A stretch of 64,000 nt of DNA. Source: Pseudodesulfovibrio sp. zrk46 (lineage in GTDB: Bacteria > Desulfobacterota > Desulfovibrionia > Desulfovibrionales > Desulfovibrionaceae). Location: assembly GCF_012516435.1 (NCBI RefSeq), contig NZ_CP051216.1, positions 2,064,001 to 2,128,000 on the forward strand, given 5' to 3'. Of this stretch, positions 16,641-27,513 are shown piece after piece. Below the pieces are notes generated by a model that made no database searches, had not been told where the DNA came from, and saw only the letters and a list, made by a program, of their open reading frames with translations. The position numbers and the translations under genes are program-made. Every line of letters begins with the position of its first letter. Position 1 is the stretch's first letter.

Positions 16641-17942
16641 TTAAAAGTCGTCTACCGGTTCCCAGGACTCGCCTTCGGGATCGATTTCAGGCAGGGCGCA
16701 GGGCTTGGCTTCAACGATGCGGTTGCCGAGACCCTTATCGACCAGCGACGGAGTGCGGCCGATGATCACGTTGACGTTGCCGCCAAGGAATACTTCACCC
16801 TTGATGGGAATGAAGTCGTTAAAATCAAACCATGCAAAGGTGTTTGTTTCGCCCTTGAGGGCTTCGAATGGATGGCAATACAATGCGAACCGACCTTCGC
16901 CACGAACACGGTTATTTGCGAAGAATCCGCGGGAACCTGTCTGCACGATACCGCGTGCGCCGACACCGCCGCCAAGGATGATATCATTGCAGGTGACGAC
17001 CATGTCATTGGCATAGAGCAGCATGCCTGTGGAGTTTTCGCCGCGTGCTTCGATGCGGTTGCCGGTCATGGAGACGCGGTTGTTCTGGCTGAAGTTTGCG
17101 CCACCGGACGTATCGTAATACCACCCTGCCACAATGCCGTTGGGGCCGTATTTATGCGGGTAGGGGATGCCCTCGCTTGGCGTGGTGATTCGGTTTCCAT
17201 CAATGGTGATCGAGCCTTCACCCTTGGGACCGAGCACGTTGTCGAGCACCTCAATGCCGTTACGGGATGCCTTGAAGACGATGTTTTTCGAGATGGAGAC
17301 ATGGGCATTCCAGGTCCACGCCAGCATGACGCCGAAGCCTGCTATGCGGTCCGGCTTGTTGTTCTCCATGTAGAATCGGTTGTCCTCAATCTTGATGGTG
17401 CCCATCACCGCACGCTTAATGCGCTTCTGCGGACTGTCCAACCGATTGCCCACCACGATGCCTGCCTGAAAATCCAGGGTGTCACCGTCTGCCCATTTCT
17501 GGTTGATGGATTGCGGTTTGACATCGGATATCGTGCAGCCGCGGACATCGAGCCCCCCTATGTAAGGGAAGTGCAGAGGAGTGCCTTTTGCGCCCTGAAA
17601 GTGGATGTTGTGTACGGCCACGATGGGGCCTTTGCCTGACGGCGTGGCGTCTTTGATGGGCAGGGGGGAATATATGGTCCAGAAGCCTCCCTTGATGAAG
17701 GTGGAAGGCTCGCCCGTGGCGTCGACTTCTCCTTGCAACCGGACGGATTTGATCACCTTGATTCTTCCATCCGGGCCAAAATTGAATTTGCCCTTGAGGG
17801 TGATGGTGCCGCCTTCTTTCACCGCCGCCTGCACATTGGGCACGTCCTGCGCCGGATCGCCGGTGCCGGTGACGGTCCTGTCCGCCAGAGCCGGTGCAGC
17901 TATGAGCAGAAAAGTGAACAGGGTGAGAATGAAGCGGCGCAT
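16641..17942 (-). CDS. Secreted right-handed beta-helix protein
   Basis: 433 residues. A Sec signal peptide (basic start, LFTFLLIAAPALA, cleavage near ALA-D) directs it to the periplasm or outside. After a short lead (VPNVQAAVKEGGTITLKG, typical of pectate-lyase-fold openings) come repeated rungs rich in G, N, V and I, for example IKIEDNRFYMENN, VSISKNIVFKASRNGIEV, ITIDGNRI and VSMTGNRIEARG, the pattern of parallel beta-helix (PbH1) proteins. No clear lyase catalytic residues are seen, so the substrate is open; carbohydrate binding or cleavage is usual for the fold. Confidence 0.78.
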   Translation of the reverse strand: MRRFILTLFTFLLIAAPALADRTVTGTGDPAQDVPNVQAAVKEGGTITLKGKFNFGPDGRIKVIKSVRLQGEVDATGEPSTFIKGGFWTIYSPLPIKDATPSGKGPIVAVHNIHFQGAKGTPLHFPYIGGLDVRGCTISDVKPQSINQKWADGDTLDFQAGIVVGNRLDSPQKRIKRAVMGTIKIEDNRFYMENNKPDRIAGFGVMLAWTWNAHVSISKNIVFKASRNGIEVLDNVLGPKGEGSITIDGNRITTPSEGIPYPHKYGPNGIVAGWYYDTSGGANFSQNNRVSMTGNRIEARGENSTGMLLYANDMVVTCNDIILGGGVGARGIVQTGSRGFFANNRVRGEGRFALYCHPFEALKGETNTFAWFDFNDFIPIKGEVFLGGNVNVIIGRTPSLVDKGLGNRIVEAKPCALPEIDPEGESWEPVDDF

Positions 17943-18193
17943 GATCCCTCCGAATACATGGTTGTCAGTGTAATTATTGGACTGAATTTACATGCATTAG
18001 CTTCGCAGCACAATGCGTTTGTCTTTTGGCATATCTCTCGTGTTGGAAATGGCCTGAAGTGACACGACGGCAGAAATGTCGTTGACCCATTATTTTTTAG
18101 TAATACTTGTTGAAAATATTCACACCGTGGTTGTAGAGATAGGAGAATCGGTATTTTCTCTTTGGAAGGAGAGTGTGCACAGGAGGTTTTCTT

Positions 18194-20257
18194 ATGCGCC
18201 TTAGGACCAAGATGACGCTGATGCAGATGGGGATGGTTATGGCAACCATCATTCTGCTCTGTTTGGTTTTTATTTATGAAATCAATAGTTATGCGGAAAG
18301 GGAGATGCAGTCCTTCCGCGAAACCGCGTTGAAAGAAGAGAAGAGGAAACTGCAGGATTTTGTTTCCATGGCCGTTGGTACCATGGACAGCTACTATAAG
18401 CGCTCTCAGGACGTCGAAGCTTTGAAGCAGGCCAAACTCGATGACCTCAAGCGGGTGGTGGATGCCGTGTATGGGCAGGCTGAGGCCTTCTACAAGGAGA
18501 ACAGCAGCTACATGACCAAGGACCAGTTGCTCCAAGGACTGACCGAGATTGTGGCTCCTGCCCGCTTCGACGGGAACAACTATCTCTGGGTTCACAATCT
18601 GGACAATAAAGTTCTTATCCATCCATCAGATAAACTTCGTGGTTCCGATGCCAGCGGACTCAAGGACCACAAGGGTAATGCCGTCATTGCGGATATGACT
18701 GTTGTGGCCAAGCGTGACGGCGAAGGCATGACTTCCTACTGGTGGCCCAAGCCGGGTGAGCAGGAGGCCAAGCTCAAGATTTCCTACGTCCGCCTGATGC
18801 CCGAGGCCGGATGGATTATCGGTACCGGAGCATGGATCGAAGACATTACTTCCGAAATGAAGAAGGAGGCCCTGACCCAGATCGGCAAGATGCGTCAGGC
18901 CGACGGAAACTACTTCTGGGTCAATGACTTGGGAGCGACCATGGTTATGCATCCCATCAAGCCCGCCCTCAACGGCAAGAATATGGGAGGGTTCAAGGAC
19001 CCCAACGGCAAGCTGCTCTTTCAGGAAATGGTCAGCGTGGCCAAGGCCGACGGCCAGGGTTTTGTCGATTATTTCTGGGGTAAGCCTGGCAAGGAAGGCA
19101 ATTTCCCCAAGCTCTCTTTCGTGAAGCTGTTCAAGCCGTGGGAATGGATCGTGGGAACAGGCGTCTACATTGATAACATTGATGCTGCCGTGGCCGCAAA
19201 GCAGGCTGAATTAAACAAGACTGTCACCAATATTCTGTACTTGGTGTTGGTGGCTTCCGCCATTCTCGCCTTGCTAGGGATAGGCGCAGGATTCATCGGA
19301 GCCGGAAACGTCACCAAGACCATTGGCGGCGAGCCTCATGATATCGCAGGTATTGCCCAGCACATTGCAAAGGGTGATCTTACCGTGGTCGGCAATGGCA
19401 ACGGCTCCAGCAATGGCAAGGTTCGTGGTATTCTCCGCTCCATGCAGGACATGGGCTCCAGCCTCCGTGTTGTTGTGGGAGATGTCCAGTCAGCTACCGA
19501 TAATGTCGCCGCTGGCAGCGAAGAACTATCCAGTTCGTCTGAAACGCTTTCCCAATCTTCCATTGTTCAGGCCGCCTCCATTCAGGAGGTGTCGGCATCG
19601 CTGGTGCAGATCGTCAGTTCCATCCGTCAGAATGCGGAGAGTGCCGAAGCTACGAGCAAGATTGCAGACTCCACCAACACCGACATCAAGTCCGGTGAGG
19701 ATTCTGTGCGCAAAACCGTGGAGGCTATGCGTGAGATCGCTGACAAGATCGTCTTTATCGAGGAGATTGCGCGCCAGACAAACCTCCTTGCACTTAACGC
19801 CGCCATCGAAGCCGCCCGTGCCGGAGAACAGGGCAAGGGATTTGCCGTGGTCGCCGCCGAGGTCCGCAAGCTGGCCGAGCGCAGCGCCAAGACAGCGCAG
19901 GAGATCAGCGAACTCTCTGCCTCCAGCGTAGAAGTGGCCGAGGAGACCGGCGATCTCTTCTCTCGCCTCACGCCCGAAATCAGCAAGACTGCCGAGCTCA
20001 TTCGGGATGTCTCCAAGATGTGCAGCGAACAGAATCATGGCGTAAGTCAGATTGAAAAGGCCATGGAACAGCTTGATCAGGTTATTCAGCAAAACGCCAT
20101 GGCGTCGGAAGAGATGGCTTCCACCTCTGAAGAGTTGGCAAGTCAGGCTGCCCAGTTGCAGGATGCCATCCGCTTCTTCGTGGTGGATGAGTATTCCCGT
20201 CAGCAAGTCGCCATGGCCGAATTGCCTCCGGGAGACCATCAATACGAAAAGTTCTGA
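18194..20257 (+). CDS. Methyl-accepting chemotaxis protein with tandem Cache domains
   Basis: 687-residue chemoreceptor. TM1 about residues 10-30; a periplasmic part with two sCache_2-like repeats, each marked by [10 protein letters not shown] / [10 protein letters not shown] and closed by [11 protein letters not shown] / [13 protein letters not shown]2 about 345-370; an HAMP segment with [20 protein letters not shown]; and an MCP signalling domain whose tip [20 protein letters not shown] is canonical. No C-terminal CheR-tethering pentapeptide. An in-frame upstream ATG exists, but AGGAGG at 18180-18185 fixes the start at 18194. Tandem Cache domains usually sense small organic acids; ligand unknown. 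Ends at a terminator. Confidence 0.93.
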   Translation: MRLRTKMTLMQMGMVMATIILLCLVFIYEINSYAEREMQSFRETALKEEKRKLQDFVSMAVGTMDSYYKRSQDVEALKQAKLDDLKRVVDAVYGQAEAFYKENSSYMTKDQLLQGLTEIVAPARFDGNNYLWVHNLDNKVLIHPSDKLRGSDASGLKDHKGNAVIADMTVVAKRDGEGMTSYWWPKPGEQEAKLKISYVRLMPEAGWIIGTGAWIEDITSEMKKEALTQIGKMRQADGNYFWVNDLGATMVMHPIKPALNGKNMGGFKDPNGKLLFQEMVSVAKADGQGFVDYFWGKPGKEGNFPKLSFVKLFKPWEWIVGTGVYIDNIDAAVAAKQAELNKTVTNILYLVLVASAILALLGIGAGFIGAGNVTKTIGGEPHDIAGIAQHIAKGDLTVVGNGNGSSNGKVRGILRSMQDMGSSLRVVVGDVQSATDNVAAGSEELSSSSETLSQSSIVQAASIQEVSASLVQIVSSIRQNAESAEATSKIADSTNTDIKSGEDSVRKTVEAMREIADKIVFIEEIARQTNLLALNAAIEAARAGEQGKGFAVVAAEVRKLAERSAKTAQEISELSASSVEVAEETGDLFSRLTPEISKTAELIRDVSKMCSEQNHGVSQIEKAMEQLDQVIQQNAMASEEMASTSEELASQAAQLQDAIRFFVVDEYSRQQVAMAELPPGDHQYEKF

Positions 20258-20283
20258 TGAAAATCAGTGCTGATAACGTAATG

Positions 20284-20322
20284 AAAAGGGCGGGCCTCAA
20301 TATGAGTCCCGCCCATTTTTTA
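20284..20322. terminator. Terminator between the chemoreceptor and TPR genes
   Basis: GGGCGGG-CCTCA / TGAG-CCCGCCC stem followed by ATTTTTTA; five bases before the stop of the convergent TPR gene, so it probably serves both. Confidence 0.82.
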
Positions 20323-20326
20323 TTCA

Positions 20327-20881
20327 TTAGTAGCCCTTATTTTTTGGGCCGTCTCTTTTTCCACGTTCTCGCAGACGATCTCTGGTGTTCTTTTTGTCCT
20401 GCTTATGCGCCTCTTCCACCACTGCCTCGCATGCCGCTTGCAAATCCGGTGCATCTGCATTTCTCAGCAGCGCGACCTGTTCTTTGAGCACATTGCCGAT
20501 AAGCCGCTCTTCCGACCATTTCGGGTAGCGCGACCAGTAATCGATGGTCTTATCCAGTTGGCCCAGCTTTGCAGCGGCAAATCCCGCATGCAGGAATGCA
20601 TCTGGGATTTCTTTCATTCCGATGCAGGCATCCAGTGTGCTCAGTGCCTCTTCATTGCGGCCCAGTCGGACATAGCTAATACCCGCCATGACAAGGTGTG
20701 ACGGCCGTGGTGCCTTTATCTTTTCTTTGAGGTTGGCAAAGTGCTCATCGAATCCGGCAGCGGCCTTTTCGAAGTACTCCCGTGCCTTGCCAAAGTCGCG
20801 CCGGACTTCAGCGGCCCGGGCGCGTTCGAAGTTCTTCTCGCCCACGCGGGAGGGCGGTGTGAGTTTGGAAAAGAATGACAT
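20327..20881 (-). CDS. Tetratricopeptide-repeat protein, function unknown
   Basis: 184 residues without signal peptide. TPR-like helices are visible: FERARAAEVRRDFGKAREYFEKAAAGF (about 18-44), HLVMAGISYVRLGRNEEALSTLDACI (about 61-87) and DAFLHAGFAAAKLGQLDKTIDYWSRYP (about 93-119). The C-terminus is highly basic (KQDKKNTRDRLRERGKRDGPKNKGY), suggesting nucleic-acid or acidic-partner contact. No operon partner; the gene lies downstream of a structured repeat and groEL. Confidence 0.72.
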   Translation of the reverse strand: MSFFSKLTPPSRVGEKNFERARAAEVRRDFGKAREYFEKAAAGFDEHFANLKEKIKAPRPSHLVMAGISYVRLGRNEEALSTLDACIGMKEIPDAFLHAGFAAAKLGQLDKTIDYWSRYPKWSEERLIGNVLKEQVALLRNADAPDLQAACEAVVEEAHKQDKKNTRDRLRERGKRDGPKNKGY

Positions 20882-20933
20882 GGCAGGAGACTAGCCTGTT
20901 TCGGTGCGCGGCTCAATGGGGAAGAGGGGAAGG

Positions 20934-21202
20934 ATAGGATGCCGCTCTGCGAGCGGCAATTGTCGGGTGATTTCGTCTCCCGGCGGGCTTAAGGCCAAGG
21001 GCCTTAAGAATCCCATATGCGCCTTCGGCGCGGATAAAATTGCGCCAAAGGCGCAGAGTGGGATTCCAAAGGGTATAGCCCTTTGCTTCAGCCGTTGGCG
21101 AGTCTTCGAGCCTTACGGATGAAGACAGCAGCGATGGCCGCCGGAGGCGAAATTACCTATCAAATGGAGGCCGAAGGCCGACCTCCCAACCTGATTCCCT
21201 CT
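20934..21202. repeat. Multi-hairpin intergenic element R1, copy 1
   Basis: About 270 bases between groEL and the TPR gene sharing layout and blocks with 30466-30672: ATAGGATGCCGCT start, a long outer stem (20969-20987 with 21138-21154), inner hairpins CTTAAGGCC/GGCCTTAAG, TGCGCC/GGCGC(G), TGCGCC/GGCGCA and CCAAAGGG/CCCTTTG, and a final GGAGGCCGAAGGCC block. Copy 1 has about 50 extra bases before the closing stem. Stem pairs differ between copies but pairing is kept, so this is more than a sequence repeat. Confidence 0.75.
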
Positions 21203-21206
21203 CCCA

Positions 21207-21241
21207 CAAAAAAAGAGGCCGGGCATAAACCCGGCCTCTTG
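21207..21241 (-). terminator. Terminator of the groESL operon
   Basis: On the minus strand AAGAGGCCGGGTTTATGCCC... forms a CCGGCCTC/GAGGCCGG stem ending in seven T, 24 bases beyond the groEL stop codon. Confidence 0.9.
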
Positions 21242-21264
21242 GAGATGCGTCTGAAACGAAGAGC

Positions 21265-22863
<1,599 letters not shown>

Positions 22864-22891
22864 CTATTGGATGGAGTTTAATCAAATGAAA

Positions 22892-23012
22892 AACTGTTCA
22901 GAAAGGTTCAAGTGCGAGGTGCGAAAATCGAACAGGGCCGCAGCGTAGTTCTGCTACGTAAGGATCTGGTCGATTTGAAGCAACGAAGCAATCGGGCCTT
23001 TATGGGCAGTTT
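22892..23012. repeat. Cruciform-like repeat R2, copy A, in the groES-groEL gap
   Basis: Outer stem 22892-22906 with 22997-23011 (AACTGTTCA...AAAGG pairing with CCTTT..TGGGCAGTT, one mismatch and two G-U type pairs), middle stem AAATCGA/TCGATTT (22925-22931 with 22970-22976) and central CGTAG/CTACG hairpin. Same plan as 31681-31804. It fills the space between the groES stop and groEL start and would be transcribed with them. Confidence 0.7.
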
Positions 23013-23271
23013 AAGCGAATACGCCGAGGATGTCGTCTTCACGCATGATGATCAGCTCATCACCTTCAACGGAGAACTCGCTGCCAGCGTACTTGGCGAA
23101 CAGGACTGCATCGCCAGCCTTGACGGTCTTGCACTCGGGACCAGCAGCCACGACTTCACCAGCCTGGGGCTTTTCTTTGGCGGAATCAGGGATGTAGATG
23201 CCACCAGCGGTCTTTTCTTCTTCTTCCTTCCTCTTGACGATGACGCGATCATTCAGTGGTTTCAAACCCAT
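23011..23271 (-). CDS. groES: Co-chaperonin GroES, short form without the roof hairpin
   Basis: 86 residues against about 95-97 in most bacteria. The N-terminal strand ([14 protein letters not shown]), mobile loop ([25 protein letters not shown]) and C-terminal part ([26 protein letters not shown]) are intact. Roughly ten residues are missing between AAGPE and KAGD, the position of the beta-hairpin that forms the dome roof. AAAGGAG lies 6 bases before the ATG at 23271; the longer open frame upstream lacks such a site. First gene of the operon. Confidence 0.96.
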   Translation of the reverse strand: MGLKPLNDRVIVKRKEEEEKTAGGIYIPDSAKEKPQAGEVVAAGPECKTVKAGDAVLFAKYAGSEFSVEGDELIIMREDDILGVFA

Positions 23272-23337
23272 TTTAATCTCCTTTATGTATGAAAATAGTA
23301 CCGCCCGTGGGCGGCGCATGTGTATCGACTGGGCACA

Positions 23338-23365
23338 GAGATAAGACTGCATGCCGCTGTGTCAA
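23338..23365 (-). promoter_or_regulatory. Sigma70-type promoter of groESL
   Basis: On the minus strand TTGACA (23365-23360), 16-base spacer, TATCTC (23343-23338), about 66 bases before groES. No CIRCE operator and no clear sigma32-type site are visible in 23272-23484. Confidence 0.5.
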
Positions 23366-23484
23366 CAGTCATGTGCAAAATTTTTCCAAGGGCGTGACAT
23401 TCGCAAACTTGAAATAAGCGGGAAACATGGTAACAATTCAATAATGAAGAAAAAGTACATGCCGCAGAGTAAGGAGAGCGCACG

Positions 23485-24957
23485 ATGACGTCCGGGCAGC
23501 AGAGATTGGTGGTGGTTTCAAACAGGCTTCCGGCTGCACTCAAGCAGGAGAATGGGGAGTGGACAGTCAAGGCGGGCGCAGGCGGGCTGGTGACGGCGCT
23601 GGCGCCAGTGCTGAAAAACCGCGGCGGTGTCTGGATCGGTTGGTCCGGATCGTCCGACCCGACACTTGATGTGGACAGTTTGCTGTCAGATTTTTCGTCC
23701 AAGGCAGGGTATGACCTGTATACCGTCCCGCTGACCAAGGAAGAAGTGGACGGCTACTACTTTGGTTTTTCCAACGAAATCATCTGGCCCCTGTTCCATG
23801 ATCTTCAGACCCGTTGTCGATTCCACCCCAAATACTGGCGCATGTATCTGGACGTGAATTTCAAGTTCGCGGAAATTGTGGCGCGCAGAACGACCCCTGA
23901 TGACTACATCTGGATTCAGGATTACCACCTCATGCATCAGGCCTTCTTCCTGAAATCCATGGGCGTAAAACGGCAAATCGGATTCTTCCTGCACATTCCC
24001 TTCCCTCCACCGGATATTTTCATGAAGCTGCCGTGGCGCTGGAAAGTGATTCAGGCCCTGACCGAGTTTGATCTGGTGGGTTTTCAGACAATGCAGGATC
24101 GTCGAAATTTTCTGGAGTGCCTGCGTCGCCTCATGCCCGAGGCCAAGAGCGAAGGGCGCGGTCCTGTCATCACCGTGAAAGTGGGTAATCGTGAATTTCG
24201 ACTCGGCGCATTCCCGATATCTATCGATTTCAACCAGTTTTCTGAAATGGCTCAGCGAGAGGAAGTGGGCCAAATGTCCTTCCGCATCAAAGAGGCCCTA
24301 CGACATCGCAAGATCATCCTCGGTGTTGACCGACTGGACTACACCAAGGGAATCCCTGAACGTATTCGCTCCATCCAGACGCTTCTGCGCCGTTACCCGG
24401 ACCTGAAAGGACGAGTGAATTTCGTGCAGATCGCAGTCCCAAGCCGCGAGGAAGTCGACGAGTACAAGGAACTGCGCACCGAGATCGAGCAGCTGGTAGG
24501 TCGCGTGAACGGCGAGTTCTCCTTCCCCGGGTGGGTGCCTGTCCACTATCACTACAAGAGCTTTCCGCACGAGGAGTTGGTGGCGTACTATTCCGCCGCA
24601 GATATTGCCTTGGTCACCCCTTTGCGCGACGGCATGAATCTTGTGGCCAAGGAATACTGCGCAGCCAATGCGAGCGGCGACGGTGTGCTGGTGCTCAGTG
24701 AGTTTGCCGGGGCCGCCGCCCAGATGCAGAAGTACGCTTACCTCGTGAACCCCTACGACATGGAAGGGATCGCCAAGGCGCTGCACCGTGCCTTCCACTG
24801 GGACAAGGAAGAGCGTTCTCGCCATATGACAGCCTTGCGCGATCAGGTTCGCACCAATAACATTTATTGGTGGGTTGATTCTTTCCTCAGGGCGGGTATC
24901 GCCAAGAGTCTGGATGATTTCCCTGAGGTAGAGACCCTCAAATTCGAACGGGGATAA
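23485..24957 (+). CDS. otsA: Alpha,alpha-trehalose-phosphate synthase (UDP-forming)
   Basis: 490-residue GT20 enzyme that joins glucose from UDP-glucose to glucose 6-phosphate to give trehalose 6-phosphate. Seen: [12 protein letters not shown] near residue 6, [23 protein letters not shown] near 28, WIQDYHLM near 155, [15 protein letters not shown] near 172, [15 protein letters not shown] near 275 and the nucleotide-binding [14 protein letters not shown] near 385. Length is standard. Followed by a terminator; no trehalose-phosphatase (otsB) domain is fused or adjacent. The product would serve as osmoprotectant. Confidence 0.94.
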   Translation: MTSGQQRLVVVSNRLPAALKQENGEWTVKAGAGGLVTALAPVLKNRGGVWIGWSGSSDPTLDVDSLLSDFSSKAGYDLYTVPLTKEEVDGYYFGFSNEIIWPLFHDLQTRCRFHPKYWRMYLDVNFKFAEIVARRTTPDDYIWIQDYHLMHQAFFLKSMGVKRQIGFFLHIPFPPPDIFMKLPWRWKVIQALTEFDLVGFQTMQDRRNFLECLRRLMPEAKSEGRGPVITVKVGNREFRLGAFPISIDFNQFSEMAQREEVGQMSFRIKEALRHRKIILGVDRLDYTKGIPERIRSIQTLLRRYPDLKGRVNFVQIAVPSREEVDEYKELRTEIEQLVGRVNGEFSFPGWVPVHYHYKSFPHEELVAYYSAADIALVTPLRDGMNLVAKEYCAANASGDGVLVLSEFAGAAAQMQKYAYLVNPYDMEGIAKALHRAFHWDKEERSRHMTALRDQVRTNNIYWWVDSFLRAGIAKSLDDFPEVETLKFERG

Positions 24958-24978
24958 TTCCCACTTACGAGATCATTT

Positions 24979-25010
24979 GAGCCTGCCCCTTGTTTGGGGT
25001 AGGCTCTTCT
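24979..25010 (+). terminator. Terminator after otsA
   Basis: GAGCCTGCCCC / GGGGTAGGCTC stem followed by TTCTC; it ends two bases before the next ATG, so the downstream gene has no room for a normal leader if transcribed from otsA. Confidence 0.65.
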
Positions 25011-25011
25011 C

Positions 25012-25245
25012 ATGCTCGTACTCAAATGCGCGGCCTGCCGCCGCAAACTTTGGAAATATTACAAGATAGGTCAGGGAGAAGTGCACCGCTGCCATAAGGA
25101 CCGCATCAAGAAAGTGTTCAACATGGAAGAGCGGGACGGCAAGGTGTGGTGCCCCTGCGGCAAAGCCGTGGGCATTGACCGTGGCAGCTATTACACCATG
25201 GATAAGAAGGCCTTTACTTACAAAGGCACGAAGACGAATAATTAG
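25012..25245 (+). CDS. Small zinc-ribbon protein
   Basis: 77 residues with three cysteine clusters: CAAC (residues 6-9), a CH pair near 27 and CPCG near 47, consistent with a metal-binding ribbon. Rich in Lys. Several small families in this group are uncharacterised and I do not recognise which one applies. The ATG follows the otsA terminator directly, without a convincing ribosome-binding site, so translation could be weak or leaderless. Its stop overlaps the stop of the convergent cyclase gene by 3-4 bases. Confidence 0.65.
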   Translation: MLVLKCAACRRKLWKYYKIGQGEVHRCHKDRIKKVFNMEERDGKVWCPCGKAVGIDRGSYYTMDKKAFTYKGTKTNN

Positions 25246-26162
25246 TTGTCGAGGTCAGACTCGTAGAACGCGAAGTTATTCTTACCCTCGCGTTTGACCT
25301 GATACATGGCCTTGTCCGCCGCATCGAGGATGTCGGCCATGGTCTCGCCGTCCTTGGGATAGAGGGCGATGCCAATAGATGCTCCGGTGCTCACGCGGCT
25401 GCCCTCAATGACGTACTGAGAGCGCAGTCGTTCCACCAGTTGTCCCGCCGTACCAGCAGCTCTGCCGCGGTCGGTGTTGGGCAAAACCACGATGAATTCA
25501 TCGCCGCCCTGACGGTAAGGTGTGCCGTTGTCTTCCACCACATGATTCATGCGCTTGGCAGCACGGACCAGCAGGGTGTCTCCTGCCTTGTGGCCGAGAC
25601 TGTCGTTGACTTCCTTGAATCCGTCCAGATCGATGAAAATTACGGCTACGGTTGAGTCGGTGTCCTGCGCATCGGTCAACACTGCGGGAAGGTTTTCTTC
25701 CAGTGCAAGCCGGTTGCTGAGCCCGGTGAGGACATCGCGGTAGGCAAGCTGGTCGATGTCCTTGTTCCGGTTGGGATCGTGGACTGTACAGAAATAGGCG
25801 TTGTGGTCCGGCGAAAAGATCACGTTCCAGTTGAGCTTGATGTAGGAGTCATCCTTGCACAGGAAACGGAAGGAAAACGTGGTGGAGCCGATGTCCGAGG
25901 TAATGAGTCGTTGCAGGTCGGCAAGGGCTCGTTCCCGGTCGTCGAAATGGATATGCTCCATGAGGTAATTACCCTGCAAATCTTCACGCGAAATGCCGGT
26001 GCAGGCTTCCCACTGGGTGTTCACGTCTTCGAACTGTCCGTCCAGAGAAATGACCGCAGTCATGTCAGGCGACAGAGATAGCCATGCATAGCGCTCGAAA
26101 TAGAAAAGTCGCTGCAGTAGATAGGGATCAAAGTCCTCGCTCATAAACCAGTTCATATCCAT
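25242..26162 (-). CDS. PAS-GGDEF diguanylate cyclase
   Basis: 306 residues. A PAS domain (about 25-130; MTAVISLDGQFEDVNTQWEACTGISREDL) precedes a GGDEF domain (about 140-306) with intact active site RQGGDEFIVV and substrate loop LDGFKEVNDSLGHKAGD, so it should make cyclic di-GMP. No RxxD inhibitory site stands out ahead of GGDEF. No membrane segment. The open frame extends to a TTG at 26303, but the added 47 residues look non-coding; ATG at 26162 or 26144 is preferred. Confidence 0.88.
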   Translation of the reverse strand: MDMNWFMSEDFDPYLLQRLFYFERYAWLSLSPDMTAVISLDGQFEDVNTQWEACTGISREDLQGNYLMEHIHFDDRERALADLQRLITSDIGSTTFSFRFLCKDDSYIKLNWNVIFSPDHNAYFCTVHDPNRNKDIDQLAYRDVLTGLSNRLALEENLPAVLTDAQDTDSTVAVIFIDLDGFKEVNDSLGHKAGDTLLVRAAKRMNHVVEDNGTPYRQGGDEFIVVLPNTDRGRAAGTAGQLVERLRSQYVIEGSRVSTGASIGIALYPKDGETMADILDAADKAMYQVKREGKNNFAFYESDLDN

Positions 26163-26334
26163 GCCGCTGCATATCGTCTTTGACAATTTCTGACCAGAAG
26201 AAATTGAATCTCCTACATTTCTGTAGCTTGTTGGGAGTATATGTTCCGGGAAACGGGTTGACAGGAACGGTGCTGTTCGCAACAGTGCATGAGACTGTAT
26301 CAACTATACCTGCCCAATTGAGGAGGAGGCCGGT

Positions 26335-26799
26335 TTGAGAAAGATTATTTCGCTTATTGCGTCCCTGTTGCTGACCCTGATTATGACACTGCCCGCTCTT
26401 GCTGAGGCCGAGCAGTGCAACGCCATCCCCTGGGGCGAGCCTCTTTCCTCTGTTGAGGAAATCAAGTTCTCCCACGCAGCCGGAGGCATTCGCTATTACA
26501 ACGTGACCAAGGTCAAGGCGTGCGGCATTTCCAAGATCGAGGACACCCGCGTCACCTACGGTTTCACCCAGAACAAGCTCTATGTGACGCTGGTTGAAAT
26601 CGACAAGGCCAAGGATCTCAAGAAGGTCGTGTCCCTGCTTATCGACGAGTATGGCCTGCCTGACACCAAGAAGACTGATGGTTGGGATGTTTACCGCTGG
26701 GAGACCGACACCCTCAAGATCAAGCTCAAGAGCCAGTACACCACCGATCGAATCAAAATCGGCATGTACTACAAGCCGCTTGCTCCCGCCTCCGAATAG
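26335..26799 (+). CDS. Secreted hypothetical protein
   Basis: 154 residues. Signal peptide MRKIISLIASLLLTLIMTLPALA with likely cleavage after ALA. The mature part contains two Cys (EQCN, KACG) that could pair, and an ordered sequence ending GMYYKPLAP. No family recognised. The start is TTG: AGGAGGAGG lies 5-6 bases upstream and no ATG is near. Single gene, followed by a structured repeat and terminator. Confidence 0.75.
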   Translation: MRKIISLIASLLLTLIMTLPALAEAEQCNAIPWGEPLSSVEEIKFSHAAGGIRYYNVTKVKACGISKIEDTRVTYGFTQNKLYVTLVEIDKAKDLKKVVSLLIDEYGLPDTKKTDGWDVYRWETDTLKIKLKSQYTTDRIKIGMYYKPLAPASE

Positions 26800-26802
26800 T
26801 AG

Positions 26803-26895
26803 CGCATCCGCGTCGTTGGATGGTCCGAGTCAATCCTCACCGTAGCGCTGCTACGCCTCCGGTTGCCTCAGCCCATCCGCCTAGCGGCTGCACCA
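26803..26895. repeat. Repeat R2, copy C (opposite orientation, diverged)
   Basis: Read on the minus strand, this contains CCGGAGGCGTAGC, GCGCTACGGTG, GGATTGA and CAACGACGC in the same order as 31681-31804. The outer arms are less well paired than in the other copies. It fills the gap after the secreted-protein gene. Confidence 0.6.
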
Positions 26896-26926
26896 CTCTT
26901 CGAAGGCTCACTATGTTTGCTAATGA

Positions 26927-26957
26927 AAAGGGCGCCCTATTGGGGGTGCCCTTTTTG
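26927..26957. terminator. Bidirectional terminator
   Basis: AAAAGGGCGCCC / GGGGTGCCCTTTTT hairpin between convergent genes (secreted protein from the left, NlpC/P60 from the right). Confidence 0.82.
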
Positions 26958-26976
26958 GTTGGGATTGGAATTGAAA

Positions 26977-27501
26977 TTACAGGACGCGTCTGGCGCCGAC
27001 GTAGTGCTCCCGCCAGTATGTATTGTTCAGGCTGGATTCCATAACCCGTTTGCCGGAACTGGGGGCGTGGATGAAGGTGCCGCGATCGGTGACGATGCCT
27101 ACGTGGAGAGACTTGGCGCCTTTTTCGACCTTATGGAAGATGAGATCGCCGGGACGGAGCTGGCCGTACTTGATGGACGAGCCTGCACCGAACTGCTGCC
27201 AGGAGACGCGCGGCAGGGAAATGCCGTTCTGGCGGTACACGTACCAGACCAGTCCGGAGCAATCGAAGCCGGAGCGGGGCGATTCGCCGCCCCATCGGTA
27301 TGGGGCACCGATCACGGAGCGGGCCATGCGCAGGACAGATGCCGCTTTGCCTTTGGCGGCAGAGTGTTTGACGGACTGTGGTGAGGCACCGGGAGGCGGG
27401 GCTACGGACTTGGTCGCACAACCGCCGGCCGCAAGGAGCACCATGAGCAGCAAAACTGCCATGCAGAACGTCCAGCGGCGGGCGGAATGTTTCGCGGCCA
27501 T
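26977..27501 (-). CDS. NlpC/P60-family cell-wall hydrolase, lipoprotein
   Basis: 174 residues. Signal peptide with lipobox ending AAGGC (Cys about 28) gives a lipid anchor. The NlpC/P60 domain (about 55-174) has the catalytic Cys in GFDCSGLVWYVY, His in LHVGIVTD and a second His in FIHAPSSG. Such enzymes cut D-Glu/mDAP stem peptides of peptidoglycan. It follows the BON gene by 12 bases, so both are probably co-transcribed and act in the periplasm. Confidence 0.92.
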   Translation of the reverse strand: MAAKHSARRWTFCMAVLLLMVLLAAGGCATKSVAPPPGASPQSVKHSAAKGKAASVLRMARSVIGAPYRWGGESPRSGFDCSGLVWYVYRQNGISLPRVSWQQFGAGSSIKYGQLRPGDLIFHKVEKGAKSLHVGIVTDRGTFIHAPSSGKRVMESSLNNTYWREHYVGARRVL

Positions 27502-27513
27502 GCGTGCCTCCGG

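Noticed and set aside
23272-23484. Expected CIRCE operator or sigma32 promoter at groESL
   Set aside because: No TTAGCACTC-type inverted repeat and no convincing heat-shock promoter; only a sigma70-like site was found.
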